DNA from: CAVWDI01 sp046259385
GTDB taxonomy: Bacteria > Chloroflexota > Anaerolineae > Anaerolineales > UBA4823
Assembly: GCA_046259385.1 (NCBI GenBank)
Contig: JBJYWI010000012.1
Location: 1-24,619 of the forward strand
Reading direction: 5' to 3'
DNA: 24,619 nt
The notes below the pieces were generated by a model. It was given only the letters and a program-made list of their open reading frames with translations. It ran no database searches and was not told the origin of the DNA. Below, piece after piece: positions 7,847-15,889 of the stretch (its first letter is position 1; each line of letters begins with the position of its first letter). The translations under genes were made by a program, and so were the position numbers.

Positions 7847-10087
7847 TTAACCAGGTTTTACTCTCTGTGCTTCCATAACATTTGGTAAATTTTCAAGGCG
7901 ATCCAGCAGTCGGCTTAATTGAACAATGTCTCGGACTTCCAGTATTAAATCAAATATCGCAAGATTCCGATGCGTCTCAACACGTACATTTGGCATGTTA
8001 ACACCTTCATCAGCAATTAATGTTGATACATCTTTCATAAGACCGTCCCGATCGTAAGCTTTTAATCTAATAGGAACTGGATAGGTGGTCTTCGGCTCCC
8101 CCCAGGAAACCCTAACCAATCTTTCCCTATCATTAATCCGAAGTATATTTGGACAATCTTGTCTGTGAATGGTAGCACCTCTTCCGCGAGTAATATAACC
8201 AACAATTTCATCCCCAGGGGCTGGATTACAGCAGCGTGCGATTGTTGTCAACAACCCCTTCAAACCTAATACTTTTATCGAGTCATCGCTTATATCTGTT
8301 TCTCGTGGTTTATAGACTTCTGGCAAATCTTCGGGTTCAGTTTTTTCACTCAGTTTTAAGTGGTTTACGATTCTAGCAACGGGAAGGTCACCTGTGCCAA
8401 TTGATTCAAAGAAATCATCAATATCCTTATATTCAAATTCTTTTGAAAGTTTTTCTAAATTTATTTCACTTAAGCCAAGCCGGCGTAATTCTTTCTCCAA
8501 TACCCCCTTCCCCTGAACCATATTTTGCTCCCGTGCTTGTCTCTTAAACCAGCGTCTTATCTTGGATCTAGCCCGCTGGGTTTTAACAAGACCCAGGTTT
8601 GGATTTAACCAATCACGACTCGGCCCTCCGCGCTTCGCTGTTAGGATTTCTACCTTATCTCCAGTTTTTAGTTGATACTCCAATGAAACAAGTTTCCCAT
8701 TTATCTTAGCGCCCCGACATCGGTGGCCAATATCCGTATGCACATGGTATGCAAAATCAATTGGAGTTGAGCTGGCTGGTAGATCAATAATGTCTCCTCT
8801 TGGTGTAAATACATAAACCCGGTCTTCGAAGACATCACTTTTCATACTATCTACAAACTCTCTGGCGTCTTCAATATCCTGCCGCCATTCCATCAGCGAT
8901 CTCAACCAAACTATCCGTTTCTCATAATCCTCATCACGTTCCGAACCCTCTTTATATCTCCAATGAGCAGCAATACCGTATTCAGCGTTTTGGTTCATTT
9001 CAGCTGTCCGGATTTGTATTTCAAGAGTGCCGCCTTCCTCATAATTTACAGCCGTGTGCAATGACCGGTAAAAATTATCTTTTGGCGCAGCAATATAGTC
9101 ATCAAATTCTCCCGGGATTGGAACCCAATGTGTGTGAATAATTCCAAGTGTTGAATAACATTCCGGAATACTATCGACAATAATTCGCATTCCCCGTATG
9201 TCGTGAACCATATCAAATGGTACACCTTTACGCACCATTTTTCTGTATATTGAATAAATATGTTTTGGTCGAACGCTAATTTCAGGGTAAATCCCGCTCT
9301 GGGCTAAAACCCTCTCGAGCTCATCTTTGATTGTTTGCATTTCTGCTTCACGTTCAGATCGTCTTTCAGCAAGGTTGTCAGCGATCTCACGGTACTTTTC
9401 AGGATTTACATACCTAAATGCAAGGTCTTCTAGCTCCCATTTGATCTGCCAAATTCCCAAACGGTTTGCCAGAGGGGCAAAAATATCCAAAGTTTCTTGA
9501 GCGATTCGTTTTCTTTTTTGTTCACTTACATGTCCAAGGGTACGCATATTATGTAAACGGTCAGCGAGCTTTATCAGAACCACCCTGACATCTTCCCCCA
9601 TTGCTAGAAATGTTTTTCTAAGTGTCTCAGAAACAAGGTCATATCTTCGGCTTCTAATTATTTTTTCGGCCTCTTCTAAAGGGTCAGATTCACCTTTTCT
9701 TACTGCTATTTTTCTTAATTTCTCTTCTTCAATTTCTTCTTCTGGATGTTGATCGCCACGTGAGACCCTGGGTAGTTGAGTCAATTTTGTAACCCCATCC
9801 ACAAGTTTACTGATTTCTTCTCCAAAATTTTTCCGAATATCATTTAGGGTTATCTCAGTGTCCTCAACGGTATCATGCAGAAGACCCGCTGCGATAACAG
9901 ATGGCGGAACACATAAATCAGCCAAAATTGAAGCAACTGCTACACAGTGATTGATGTAAGGTTCACCGGATGCCCTTTTTTGGTTTCTGTGAGCTTCTTC
10001 AGCAACACGATATGCGCGTTCTATTAACTCCCGGTCAGCGGGGGTATAATTCTCAGGCAATTTTTCAATAAAGGCTTCAATTGTCAT
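7847..10087 (-). CDS. rel: RSH-family (p)ppGpp synthetase/hydrolase (Rel/SpoT-like)
   Basis: A stringent-response enzyme that makes and degrades (p)ppGpp; 746 aa with the full long-RSH layout. The HD hydrolase domain (about 25-200) keeps H47, H71-D72, E75-D76, D175 and N180, so hydrolysis should be intact. The synthetase domain spans about 240-390 (RPKHIYSIYRKM, PKDNFYRSLHTAV, EIQIRT). Then come TGS (about 430-490), a Cys-rich zinc-finger-like region (ARCCNPAPGDE, later HRQDCPN) and a C-terminal ACT domain (about 675-740). Two oddities: the synthetase loop reads EFDD (327-330), the charge pattern of monofunctional RelA rather than RxKD of bifunctional Rel; and a charged insertion of about 45-50 residues (about 103-152) interrupts the HD domain after VDGVTKL. 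No Shine-Dalgarno sequence precedes the start, but a strong promoter lies just upstream. Confidence 0.95.
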   Translation of the reverse strand: MTIEAFIEKLPENYTPADRELIERAYRVAEEAHRNQKRASGEPYINHCVAVASILADLCVPPSVIAAGLLHDTVEDTEITLNDIRKNFGEEISKLVDGVTKLTQLPRVSRGDQHPEEEIEEEKLRKIAVRKGESDPLEEAEKIIRSRRYDLVSETLRKTFLAMGEDVRVVLIKLADRLHNMRTLGHVSEQKRKRIAQETLDIFAPLANRLGIWQIKWELEDLAFRYVNPEKYREIADNLAERRSEREAEMQTIKDELERVLAQSGIYPEISVRPKHIYSIYRKMVRKGVPFDMVHDIRGMRIIVDSIPECYSTLGIIHTHWVPIPGEFDDYIAAPKDNFYRSLHTAVNYEEGGTLEIQIRTAEMNQNAEYGIAAHWRYKEGSERDEDYEKRIVWLRSLMEWRQDIEDAREFVDSMKSDVFEDRVYVFTPRGDIIDLPASSTPIDFAYHVHTDIGHRCRGAKINGKLVSLEYQLKTGDKVEILTAKRGGPSRDWLNPNLGLVKTQRARSKIRRWFKRQAREQNMVQGKGVLEKELRRLGLSEINLEKLSKEFEYKDIDDFFESIGTGDLPVARIVNHLKLSEKTEPEDLPEVYKPRETDISDDSIKVLGLKGLLTTIARCCNPAPGDEIVGYITRGRGATIHRQDCPNILRINDRERLVRVSWGEPKTTYPVPIRLKAYDRDGLMKDVSTLIADEGVNMPNVRVETHRNLAIFDLILEVRDIVQLSRLLDRLENLPNVMEAQRVKPG

Positions 10088-10110
10088 AATAATAAAAATA
10101 TTTCATGAAG

Positions 10111-10139
10111 AGTATAATCACTGCGGGAATTTGTAGCAA
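10111..10139 (-). promoter_or_regulatory. Sigma70-type promoter of rel
   Basis: On the - strand TTGCTA (10134-10139), 17 nt spacer, TATACT (10111-10116). The predicted start of transcription lies near 10104, giving a leader of only about 17 nt before the ATG at 10087. The rest of the 200-nt divergent region up to 10287 is very AT-rich, with no gene. Confidence 0.7.
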
Positions 10140-10252
10140 GTGATTTTTACTATCATAATAATTATCAAGACCGATATTTTATATTAGCAGAAATTTAGGA
10201 AAATTATTTTTTATAGAAATTATTCAGATTTTTTCTCATTCCAAAATCACAT

Positions 10253-10281
10253 TTGACAGACTTGTTGTTTAGGTGTAATCA
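10253..10281 (+). promoter_or_regulatory. Candidate promoter of the XRE-cupin gene
   Basis: A perfect -35 box TTGACA (10253-10258) is followed after 17 nt by a weak -10-like TAATCA (10276-10281). With this spacing transcription would begin at or within a few bases of the ATG at 10288, suggesting a leaderless or nearly leaderless mRNA. The weak -10 keeps confidence low. Confidence 0.4.
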
Positions 10282-10287
10282 TAAATA

Positions 10288-10887
10288 ATGAGAAATAACC
10301 CACGACAAATTTCAATTTGTGAACAATTGAAAAAAATTAGGATAGACCGAGATTTATCCATACGAGATATGTCCGATATTTGCGGTCTTGCAGTAAATAC
10401 ACTCAGCTTGATTGAAAATGGAAAAACCACCCCAACAATTAACACATTGAATATTATTGCAAATTCTTTGAGAATCCCAATCACAATTTTTTTTGAAAAC
10501 AATCAAGTATGCCAAAAAGTAGATTTTATAAAATATTTCGACCAGAATGAAGAAACCACACAGTACGGAACAATCTTTTCTATCCTTTCTTGTAATAATC
10601 GCTCAGAATTTTTTGAGCCTTACATTATAAAAATTTCTCCAATTTCTACTTGGGGAACAAATGAAATTACCCATTCAGGTTATGAATTTATCCTATGTCT
10701 GAATGGGACGGTAGAAATTTCTATTTCAAACGATTTATTTATATTGAAGCAGGGAGACAGCCTGTTATTTAATTCTCAAAAACCTCATCTATGGAAAAAT
10801 CCAAGTGGGCACGAGACAAGCTTTCTACTAATTTTAATACCACCCAAACACAAAGAAAGAACCATTACAAAACATAAAACAATCTAA
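10288..10887 (+). CDS. XRE-family regulator with C-terminal cupin sensor
   Basis: A 199-residue cytoplasmic transcription factor. Residues about 10-65 form an XRE/Cro-type helix-turn-helix (LSIRDMSDICGLAVNTLSLI followed by ENGKTTPTINTL). Residues about 105-185 form a small cupin barrel (SGYEFILCLNGTVEIS, LKQGDSLLFNSQKPHLWKNP), presumably binding a small ligand. The architecture is that of PuuR/SinR-like cupin regulators. The ligand and targets cannot be told from sequence. The divergent rel and the co-transcribed trmO-like gene are the natural first candidates for control. The trmO-like ATG comes 2 nt after this stop, so the two genes are probably translationally coupled. No strong Shine-Dalgarno sequence lies before the start. 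Confidence 0.88.
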   Translation: MRNNPRQISICEQLKKIRIDRDLSIRDMSDICGLAVNTLSLIENGKTTPTINTLNIIANSLRIPITIFFENNQVCQKVDFIKYFDQNEETTQYGTIFSILSCNNRSEFFEPYIIKISPISTWGTNEITHSGYEFILCLNGTVEISISNDLFILKQGDSLLFNSQKPHLWKNPSGHETSFLLILIPPKHKERTITKHKTI

Positions 10888-10889
10888 TC

Positions 10890-11363
10890 ATGGATTCTTA
10901 TAAAAAAAGTGAATCTTTTGTAATGGAACCGATCGGAATTATTCATTCACCATATAATACTAAAAGTGAAACGCCAATTCAACCAATTTATTCTTCAACT
11001 ATTGGAAAGGTTGAAATTTTTTCAGACTATCTTGAAGGATTGATTGATCTTGAAGAATTTTCCCACATATACCTAATATATGTTTTTGATCGATCACTGA
11101 AGTATCAATTACAAGTCAAGCCATTTAAGGATAATCAATTACATGGTCTTTTTTCTACACGGCATCCCAATCGACCGAATCCTATTGGCATCTCAATCGT
11201 GCAAATAATTGAAATATCAGGAAGTATGATTTTTGTCGAAGGGATTGATGTTTTAGATAAAACACCGCTTTTGGATATAAAGCCGTATATTCCAGATTTT
11301 GACGTCCGATCCGATACCAAAACAGGCTGGTACGAACGACTCGGCAGCGGTTCATCACAATAA
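10890..11363 (+). CDS. TrmO-like tRNA (m6t6A37) methyltransferase, short form
   Basis: A member of the TsaA/YaeB/TrmO beta-barrel family; TrmO methylates N6 of t6A at position 37 of tRNA using SAM. Motifs in order: EPIGIIHSPYN near the start, DLEEFSHIYLIYVFDRS, the signature STRHPNRPNPIGIS, and GIDVLDKTPLLDIKPYIP. At 157 aa it holds only the catalytic barrel and lacks the C-terminal extension of the E. coli protein (about 235 aa). Short homologues of this kind are common, and some may modify other substrates, so the exact reaction is inferred. The ATG at 10890 couples to the stop of the regulator gene; an in-frame ATG at 10923 (MEPIGII) is an alternative start that keeps all motifs. Confidence 0.85.
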   Translation: MDSYKKSESFVMEPIGIIHSPYNTKSETPIQPIYSSTIGKVEIFSDYLEGLIDLEEFSHIYLIYVFDRSLKYQLQVKPFKDNQLHGLFSTRHPNRPNPIGISIVQIIEISGSMIFVEGIDVLDKTPLLDIKPYIPDFDVRSDTKTGWYERLGSGSSQ

Positions 11364-11402
11364 TTAAATTACATCTTGATATAACAGTATTTTTTGTTGC
11401 TT

Positions 11403-13637
11403 TTATTGTTCAACAAGAGGGTTCGGTGTAGGTGTATCAGTGGTTAGTGGTGTTGCTGTTCTGGTTATATTAAATTGCGATTCCCACCTGTAAAGTCTTT
11501 GAGGTTCACCGTAAATAAATGTTTCAATTATGCGGCGGAATACTGGAGCAGCATACACCGACCCCTCTCCAACTTCCTCCAAAATTACAGCAACAGCAAT
11601 ATCAGGTTTTTCTTCCGACTCAGCAAATGTGTATCCCGCAAACCACGAGTGAGAGTCACCGCCTTTACCGGTAGTAGCGGAACCAGTTTTACCAGCTACC
11701 GGATAGTCTAAATCGGCTAGCTGTCTATACGCAGTTCCTGGAGGAAGCTCACTCGAAACAACCCCCTTCATCCCTTCTTGAATAGCTTCAAGATTTTCGG
11801 GAGAAATAGGTAAAGTGCCAATAATCTCTGGCTCAAAAACAACTTCCTCCTGACCGTCCCTTGTGACAAATTTTTCAATTACCTGAGGGCGGTATAGAGT
11901 ACCACCATTTCCTACTGCTGCAGTAAAATTTGCTACCTGCAAAGGTGTCACAAGTAAATCACCCTGACCGATAGCGAGATTTATCGCATCCACTTCTGAA
12001 AATGGGTCGGGTACATTACCTGTTTCTTCTTCTATTACATCTATACCGGTAGTCGAGCCTAAGCCGAATGCTCTCGCCATATCAGAGATTGCAGTAGTAA
12101 GACCTTGTTTATACAGGTCCAAACCAATATGCCAGAAGTATGGATTACAAGAACGAATTAAACCCTCTACAAGTGTTAATGTTCCACTGGGTCTTGTTAC
12201 ACCATCCTCCTGGAACCGTTCATATGTCCAGTCATATCTTGGGAACCCAAATAATTCTTCGAACACATAACCGCATTCATAAATCGTTTCTGGGGTATAT
12301 AAACCACTCTCCAAAGCAGCAGCCATTGTAATTATTTTGAATACTGAACCGAGTGGATACTGACCTTGTGCTGCTCGGTTGAATTGTGGTAAGTTTTGAT
12401 TATTTGTAATTTCTGACAGCCACGCACTCCAATTGTTATTCTCAAATTCATATGCATTGGGATTAAAAGTTGGAGAGGAAGCCATAGCCAACACCCTTCC
12501 GGTATCCCTTTCGATCACAACAACAGCTCCATTAAATCCTCTCAACGCTTCTTGGGCGCCTTTTTGCAAATTGCTGTCTATTGTAGTGTAGATGTGTCTT
12601 CCCTCCTGCTTGGGTGAAGTACCAATCTCACTTACAGGCGATCCCTCCTGGTTCTTTACATACAAACTGCCGCCTGGTCTCCCCCTCAGAATATCTTCTC
12701 CCCAATTTTCAATACCTTCACGACCAACACGCTCGCTTCCCTGGTATCCCAGGCTTCGATATTCATCCAACTCATCTTCTTGAATAGTACTTACATATCC
12801 AATAATGTGCGGACCAACGCCATTACTGGGATATAGGCGTGAATTGTAATTTGATGTTGCAACTGCTCCATAACTGGAAAGGATGTTCAACCGCTGAGTT
12901 TCTTCTTCGGTTGCTACTTCACCAATTGGAAGATATGCACCCGGAAGCGCATCCCGGACCCAACCCTCAATTAGACTTGCTTGTATTCCTGTAACCCGCG
13001 AAAGAAGGACAATAATGCCATATTCTTCGTCCAAATCAATAAAATCAGGAAAAATCCCTATGGAAGTTGCTTCAGTTTGAATTGCGAGAGGATCGCCATT
13101 TATATCATATATGTTCGCCCGTTCTGGTATATCATATTCCATATCCAATACATTTCCATCGGTTAATTCAGGAAGGATGAGAGTCGTATCCCAATCAATG
13201 TACCATTGGTTCATTTCCTTGACTAGATTCATTTTTATTTCTCGGTTGATCATCCCTACAATAGAACTTTCTATGTCAATTGCATATTCAACCTGGGCAT
13301 TTTTAGGATTGATCGTTGAATTGTTGATAGAGTAATTTATGTCCCTCAAAGCCATTTCACCGTTAACATTACGGTACAGGTCAGAAAATTCTTTCTCAGA
13401 AATAAGAGTCTTTGATTCACCCGAAAGAAGCTTGTACATTTCTTCATAATCTTTGCTCTTCCAGGAATCAAGAAAATGTTCAGCTATATTTTTCGCTTCT
13501 GGCACCCTTGTGGTGATTACTTCGGGGTATGGTAACGTTGGAGATGCGGTCGCAGTAAGAGGGATTGTAGTTGAACTACCGCTGCAAGCGGCTAATACGA
13601 TCGTAAAAAGGATAAGAAAAGGCAATGCGCGTGACAT
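11403..13637 (-). CDS. Class B penicillin-binding protein, MecA-like lipoprotein transpeptidase
   Basis: A peptidoglycan D,D-transpeptidase anchored outside the membrane; 744 aa. The N-terminus is a lipoprotein signal with lipobox LAAC (C18). A Ser/Thr/Pro-rich spacer follows, then an NTF2-like MecA_N domain (about 45-155), a PBP dimerisation region (about 165-345, PERANIYDINGDPLA) and the transpeptidase domain (about 360-730). The active-site triad is complete: SVFK (431-434), SCN (496-498) and KTG (650-652). The NTF2-like domain plus lipid anchor is the layout of PBP2a/PBP3-type proteins of monoderm bacteria. The C-terminal tail is Thr/Pro-rich. A good promoter sits 74 nt upstream, but there is no clear ribosome-binding site. 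It converges with the TrmO-like gene across 39 nt. Resistance to beta-lactams cannot be inferred from sequence alone. Confidence 0.9.
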   Translation of the reverse strand: MSRALPFLILFTIVLAACSGSSTTIPLTATASPTLPYPEVITTRVPEAKNIAEHFLDSWKSKDYEEMYKLLSGESKTLISEKEFSDLYRNVNGEMALRDINYSINNSTINPKNAQVEYAIDIESSIVGMINREIKMNLVKEMNQWYIDWDTTLILPELTDGNVLDMEYDIPERANIYDINGDPLAIQTEATSIGIFPDFIDLDEEYGIIVLLSRVTGIQASLIEGWVRDALPGAYLPIGEVATEEETQRLNILSSYGAVATSNYNSRLYPSNGVGPHIIGYVSTIQEDELDEYRSLGYQGSERVGREGIENWGEDILRGRPGGSLYVKNQEGSPVSEIGTSPKQEGRHIYTTIDSNLQKGAQEALRGFNGAVVVIERDTGRVLAMASSPTFNPNAYEFENNNWSAWLSEITNNQNLPQFNRAAQGQYPLGSVFKIITMAAALESGLYTPETIYECGYVFEELFGFPRYDWTYERFQEDGVTRPSGTLTLVEGLIRSCNPYFWHIGLDLYKQGLTTAISDMARAFGLGSTTGIDVIEEETGNVPDPFSEVDAINLAIGQGDLLVTPLQVANFTAAVGNGGTLYRPQVIEKFVTRDGQEEVVFEPEIIGTLPISPENLEAIQEGMKGVVSSELPPGTAYRQLADLDYPVAGKTGSATTGKGGDSHSWFAGYTFAESEEKPDIAVAVILEEVGEGSVYAAPVFRRIIETFIYGEPQRLYRWESQFNITRTATPLTTDTPTPNPLVEQ

Positions 13638-13710
13638 ATCTAAAATAAATAACTCTAGTTGATAAACTTTCTACGATTTTTTCTACAATTCTTGCTGTAA
13701 TCGGCGGTAA

Positions 13711-13739
13711 ATCATAAACGATTTTAAAGACAAAATCAA
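13711..13739 (-). promoter_or_regulatory. Sigma70-type promoter of the penicillin-binding protein gene
   Basis: On the - strand TTGATT (13734-13739), 17 nt spacer, TATGAT (13711-13716). It predicts a start near 13704 and a leader of about 67 nt. It is downstream of the tRNA-Asp terminator, so the gene is likely an independent unit. Confidence 0.65.
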
Positions 13740-13790
13740 GCAAAGCGGTAGAGTATGAATTTGACATTCATGATGCGCTCATAAAGGGAA

Positions 13791-13826
13791 AATTAAATGA
13801 AAATACCTGCAGGTTTAATACAGGTA
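13791..13826 (-). terminator. Candidate intrinsic terminator of tRNA-Asp
   Basis: On the - strand a 6-bp stem TACCTG / CAGGTA (13804-13826, 11-nt loop) is followed by TTTTCATTTAATT. It lies 15 nt past the tRNA 3' end. The inner CCTGCAGG can also pair with itself as a palindrome. Confidence 0.55.
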
Positions 13827-13840
13827 AATTGTGTGTAATA

Positions 13841-13917
13841 TGGCGGTCCCGACGGGATTCGAACCCGCGATCTCGGCCTTGACAGGGCCGCATGTTCGGC
13901 CACTACACCACGGGACC
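13841..13917 (-). tRNA. tRNA-Asp (anticodon GTC)
   Basis: A 77-nt cloverleaf on the - strand with the CCA end encoded. The acceptor arm GGTCCCG pairs with CGGGACC, followed by discriminator G and CCA. The D-arm region is GTGTAGTGGCCGAACAT. The anticodon stem-loop is GGCCCTGTCAAGGCC with anticodon GTC, and the T arm is GCGGGTTCGAATCCCGT. It reads aspartate codons GAC/GAU. G at the discriminator and the GTC anticodon are aspartate identity elements. Its own promoter and terminator flank it. Confidence 0.97.
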
Positions 13918-13927
13918 AAGTTTTGCT

Positions 13928-13956
13928 AGTTTACCATACGCACTTTTGACCGTCAA
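13928..13956 (-). promoter_or_regulatory. Sigma70-type promoter of tRNA-Asp
   Basis: On the - strand TTGACG (13951-13956), 17 nt spacer, TAAACT (13928-13933), ending 10 nt before the first tRNA base. It lies between the dehydrogenase stop (13985) and the tRNA and would give a 5' leader of only a few nucleotides. Confidence 0.7.
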
Positions 13957-13984
13957 GCAGAGTGTAATTTCTCAACCATAACTC

Positions 13985-15853
13985 TTATTCGAGTGATGAC
14001 TGTAAAAGCCTCAACAACGATTTTCTAGCCAACAAATCAGAAGATACAACACCCAAAACACATCCATCTTTTATAACCGGCATCGCTGATATTTCGTGAT
14101 ATTCCAATTTTCGAATGAGGTCAAGTATGTTTTCATCTGGAGATACAGAAATCACATCAGTAATCATAATTTCTTCAAGAGGTTGATCATCGGGATTGCC
14201 TAAAGAGGTGGCTCTTGTAATATCCCAATCCGTTACGATGCCAACTAGATTGCTCTCTGTAGAAGTAACCGCTAATATTGAACGATTGGATTTGATCAAT
14301 TTTTCAGCCGCGTCTTTTACCGTTTTATCGATTGTTATAGTTGGAATAGGAGCCATAATCTCTTCAGCAGTTCTATCACTTTCTCTTGATGTAACCCGTC
14401 TGATACTTATCTTTTCCGCAGCTTCGCAGGGCAGCATATCTGCATCTGAGATAAGTAAATCTACCAATTCTTTCATATTTCTGCGGATTACTTCTTCTCT
14501 ATATTCAAAAGCCGCCTTACGCCGTATTTCCGCTAGATTACAATACTCAGAACTGTTTTTATCCAACCAGTTTTCAACCGGATCTGATTTACCAAGTAAT
14601 CTTTCAGGAATCCTTAAATGCTCAGGGGTTTTTATTAACCTCTCCTGGGCAGCATAAATTACCCCGCCTGAATTAACTAAATAGTCCGTCCCGATTAGCA
14701 CCCCCTCTCGACGATACACTTCCCTCTCCATTCTTGCTCTGGCATTTTTCCGAGATTCAATCGGTGAATATGTATTCGCCCCCTCTATGATTACTGTCCA
14801 ATCTCCCATCCATCTTGTCGTAATGCAGGGACTAGTTGAGTTATCGACATCTAAATAATTAGAAATGGGAGAAGCAGGTATGAGACAAAAAGCTGATTCC
14901 CTTAATAAATCATCTGAACAGGTTGAATACTTAAATTCTCCAAGTTTTATTTCATCCTGGTTTGATAATTCATTAAAAAATATTTTTGTTACCAGCCCGT
15001 TCTCCTTCCATATTTCAAATAGCTTTGAAATTGGCAATCCATTTTTATTAAAAATGTATCCATCCACATCGCTAATTCCAATTACTTTTGCGCCCGGTAA
15101 CCTTTCATTAATAATACGGGCTGCATGCGCGCCAACAGCACCAAAACCCTGAATTAAAACCGTCAGCTCTTTGAAATTAGGAACCTGTACGTTTTTAAAT
15201 TGAGGTAATGCTCTCAATTTGTGCATTTCCCCCAAAAGCGCTTGTAAAGCGATAATTGCACTTCCTGCAGCTGCACCTAATTCATCGATTCGATTACCTC
15301 CCATTTCCAGAGGTTTTGATACAACCGAATCCAAACCATTTTCAATTGCTATTGTTTTCATATCATCATCACAGGTTCCGACGTCCGGTCCAGGCAAGTA
15401 TATATCGTGGTACCTGTAGATTAATTTAGCAAATCCCTTGATAATTTCTTGGTGCTGTTTCGAAGATAACCGCTCACTGACTATTCCTGATTTACCGCCT
15501 CCATAAGGTAAGTCTGCAGCTGCATTTTTAAGAGTCATCCCACGGGCAAGATTGTGGATCGCTGATGGGTCTATATCCGGGAGCATTCTTATCCCTCCCA
15601 TTGAAGGTTGCCCCATTGCTAGATTGTCGACAACAAGATAGCCTCCAATCTCAAGTGGTGATTCTTCATTCCACATACACACCACTAGTCTAGGACCCAA
15701 TTGATCCACTTCAATATCCATCCTGGCTAATCTTTCAATGTCTAGGGAGTTAAACTCTATGAAGCACATCCCTTTCTGCTTAACCAGCCTGTTTTCCCAC
15801 GTGCTAACTGGCAGCCTTTCCCTCAGGAACTTCTCCATGATTTTTGGAATCAT
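13985..15853 (-). CDS. Amino-acid dehydrogenase (Glu/Leu/Phe/Val family, probably branched-chain) fused to a CBS pair
   Basis: An NAD(P)-dependent oxidative deaminase fused to a nucleotide-sensing tail; 622 aa. The ELFV N-domain (about 45-200) keeps K109 (MTLKN), the catalytic K121 (GGGKSG) and D157 (GPDVGT). The lysine that binds the glutamate side-chain carboxylate (K89 in Clostridium GDH) is replaced by M85 in PSMGGIRMLPD, as leucine dehydrogenases have Leu (ALGG). This argues for a hydrophobic substrate such as valine or leucine. The NAD-binding domain (about 225-460) has GFGAVG. Two CBS motifs fill about 500-615 and probably bind adenosyl nucleotides. A good ribosome-binding site (AGGTGA) precedes the ATG, and the gene starts 36 nt after the unknown 424-aa gene. 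Family firm; substrate inferred. Confidence 0.85.
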   Translation of the reverse strand: MIPKIMEKFLRERLPVSTWENRLVKQKGMCFIEFNSLDIERLARMDIEVDQLGPRLVVCMWNEESPLEIGGYLVVDNLAMGQPSMGGIRMLPDIDPSAIHNLARGMTLKNAAADLPYGGGKSGIVSERLSSKQHQEIIKGFAKLIYRYHDIYLPGPDVGTCDDDMKTIAIENGLDSVVSKPLEMGGNRIDELGAAAGSAIIALQALLGEMHKLRALPQFKNVQVPNFKELTVLIQGFGAVGAHAARIINERLPGAKVIGISDVDGYIFNKNGLPISKLFEIWKENGLVTKIFFNELSNQDEIKLGEFKYSTCSDDLLRESAFCLIPASPISNYLDVDNSTSPCITTRWMGDWTVIIEGANTYSPIESRKNARARMEREVYRREGVLIGTDYLVNSGGVIYAAQERLIKTPEHLRIPERLLGKSDPVENWLDKNSSEYCNLAEIRRKAAFEYREEVIRRNMKELVDLLISDADMLPCEAAEKISIRRVTSRESDRTAEEIMAPIPTITIDKTVKDAAEKLIKSNRSILAVTSTESNLVGIVTDWDITRATSLGNPDDQPLEEIMITDVISVSPDENILDLIRKLEYHEISAMPVIKDGCVLGVVSSDLLARKSLLRLLQSSLE

Positions 15854-15889
15854 TCAATCACCTGATTTGAATTTATTTATTTTTGTTAT

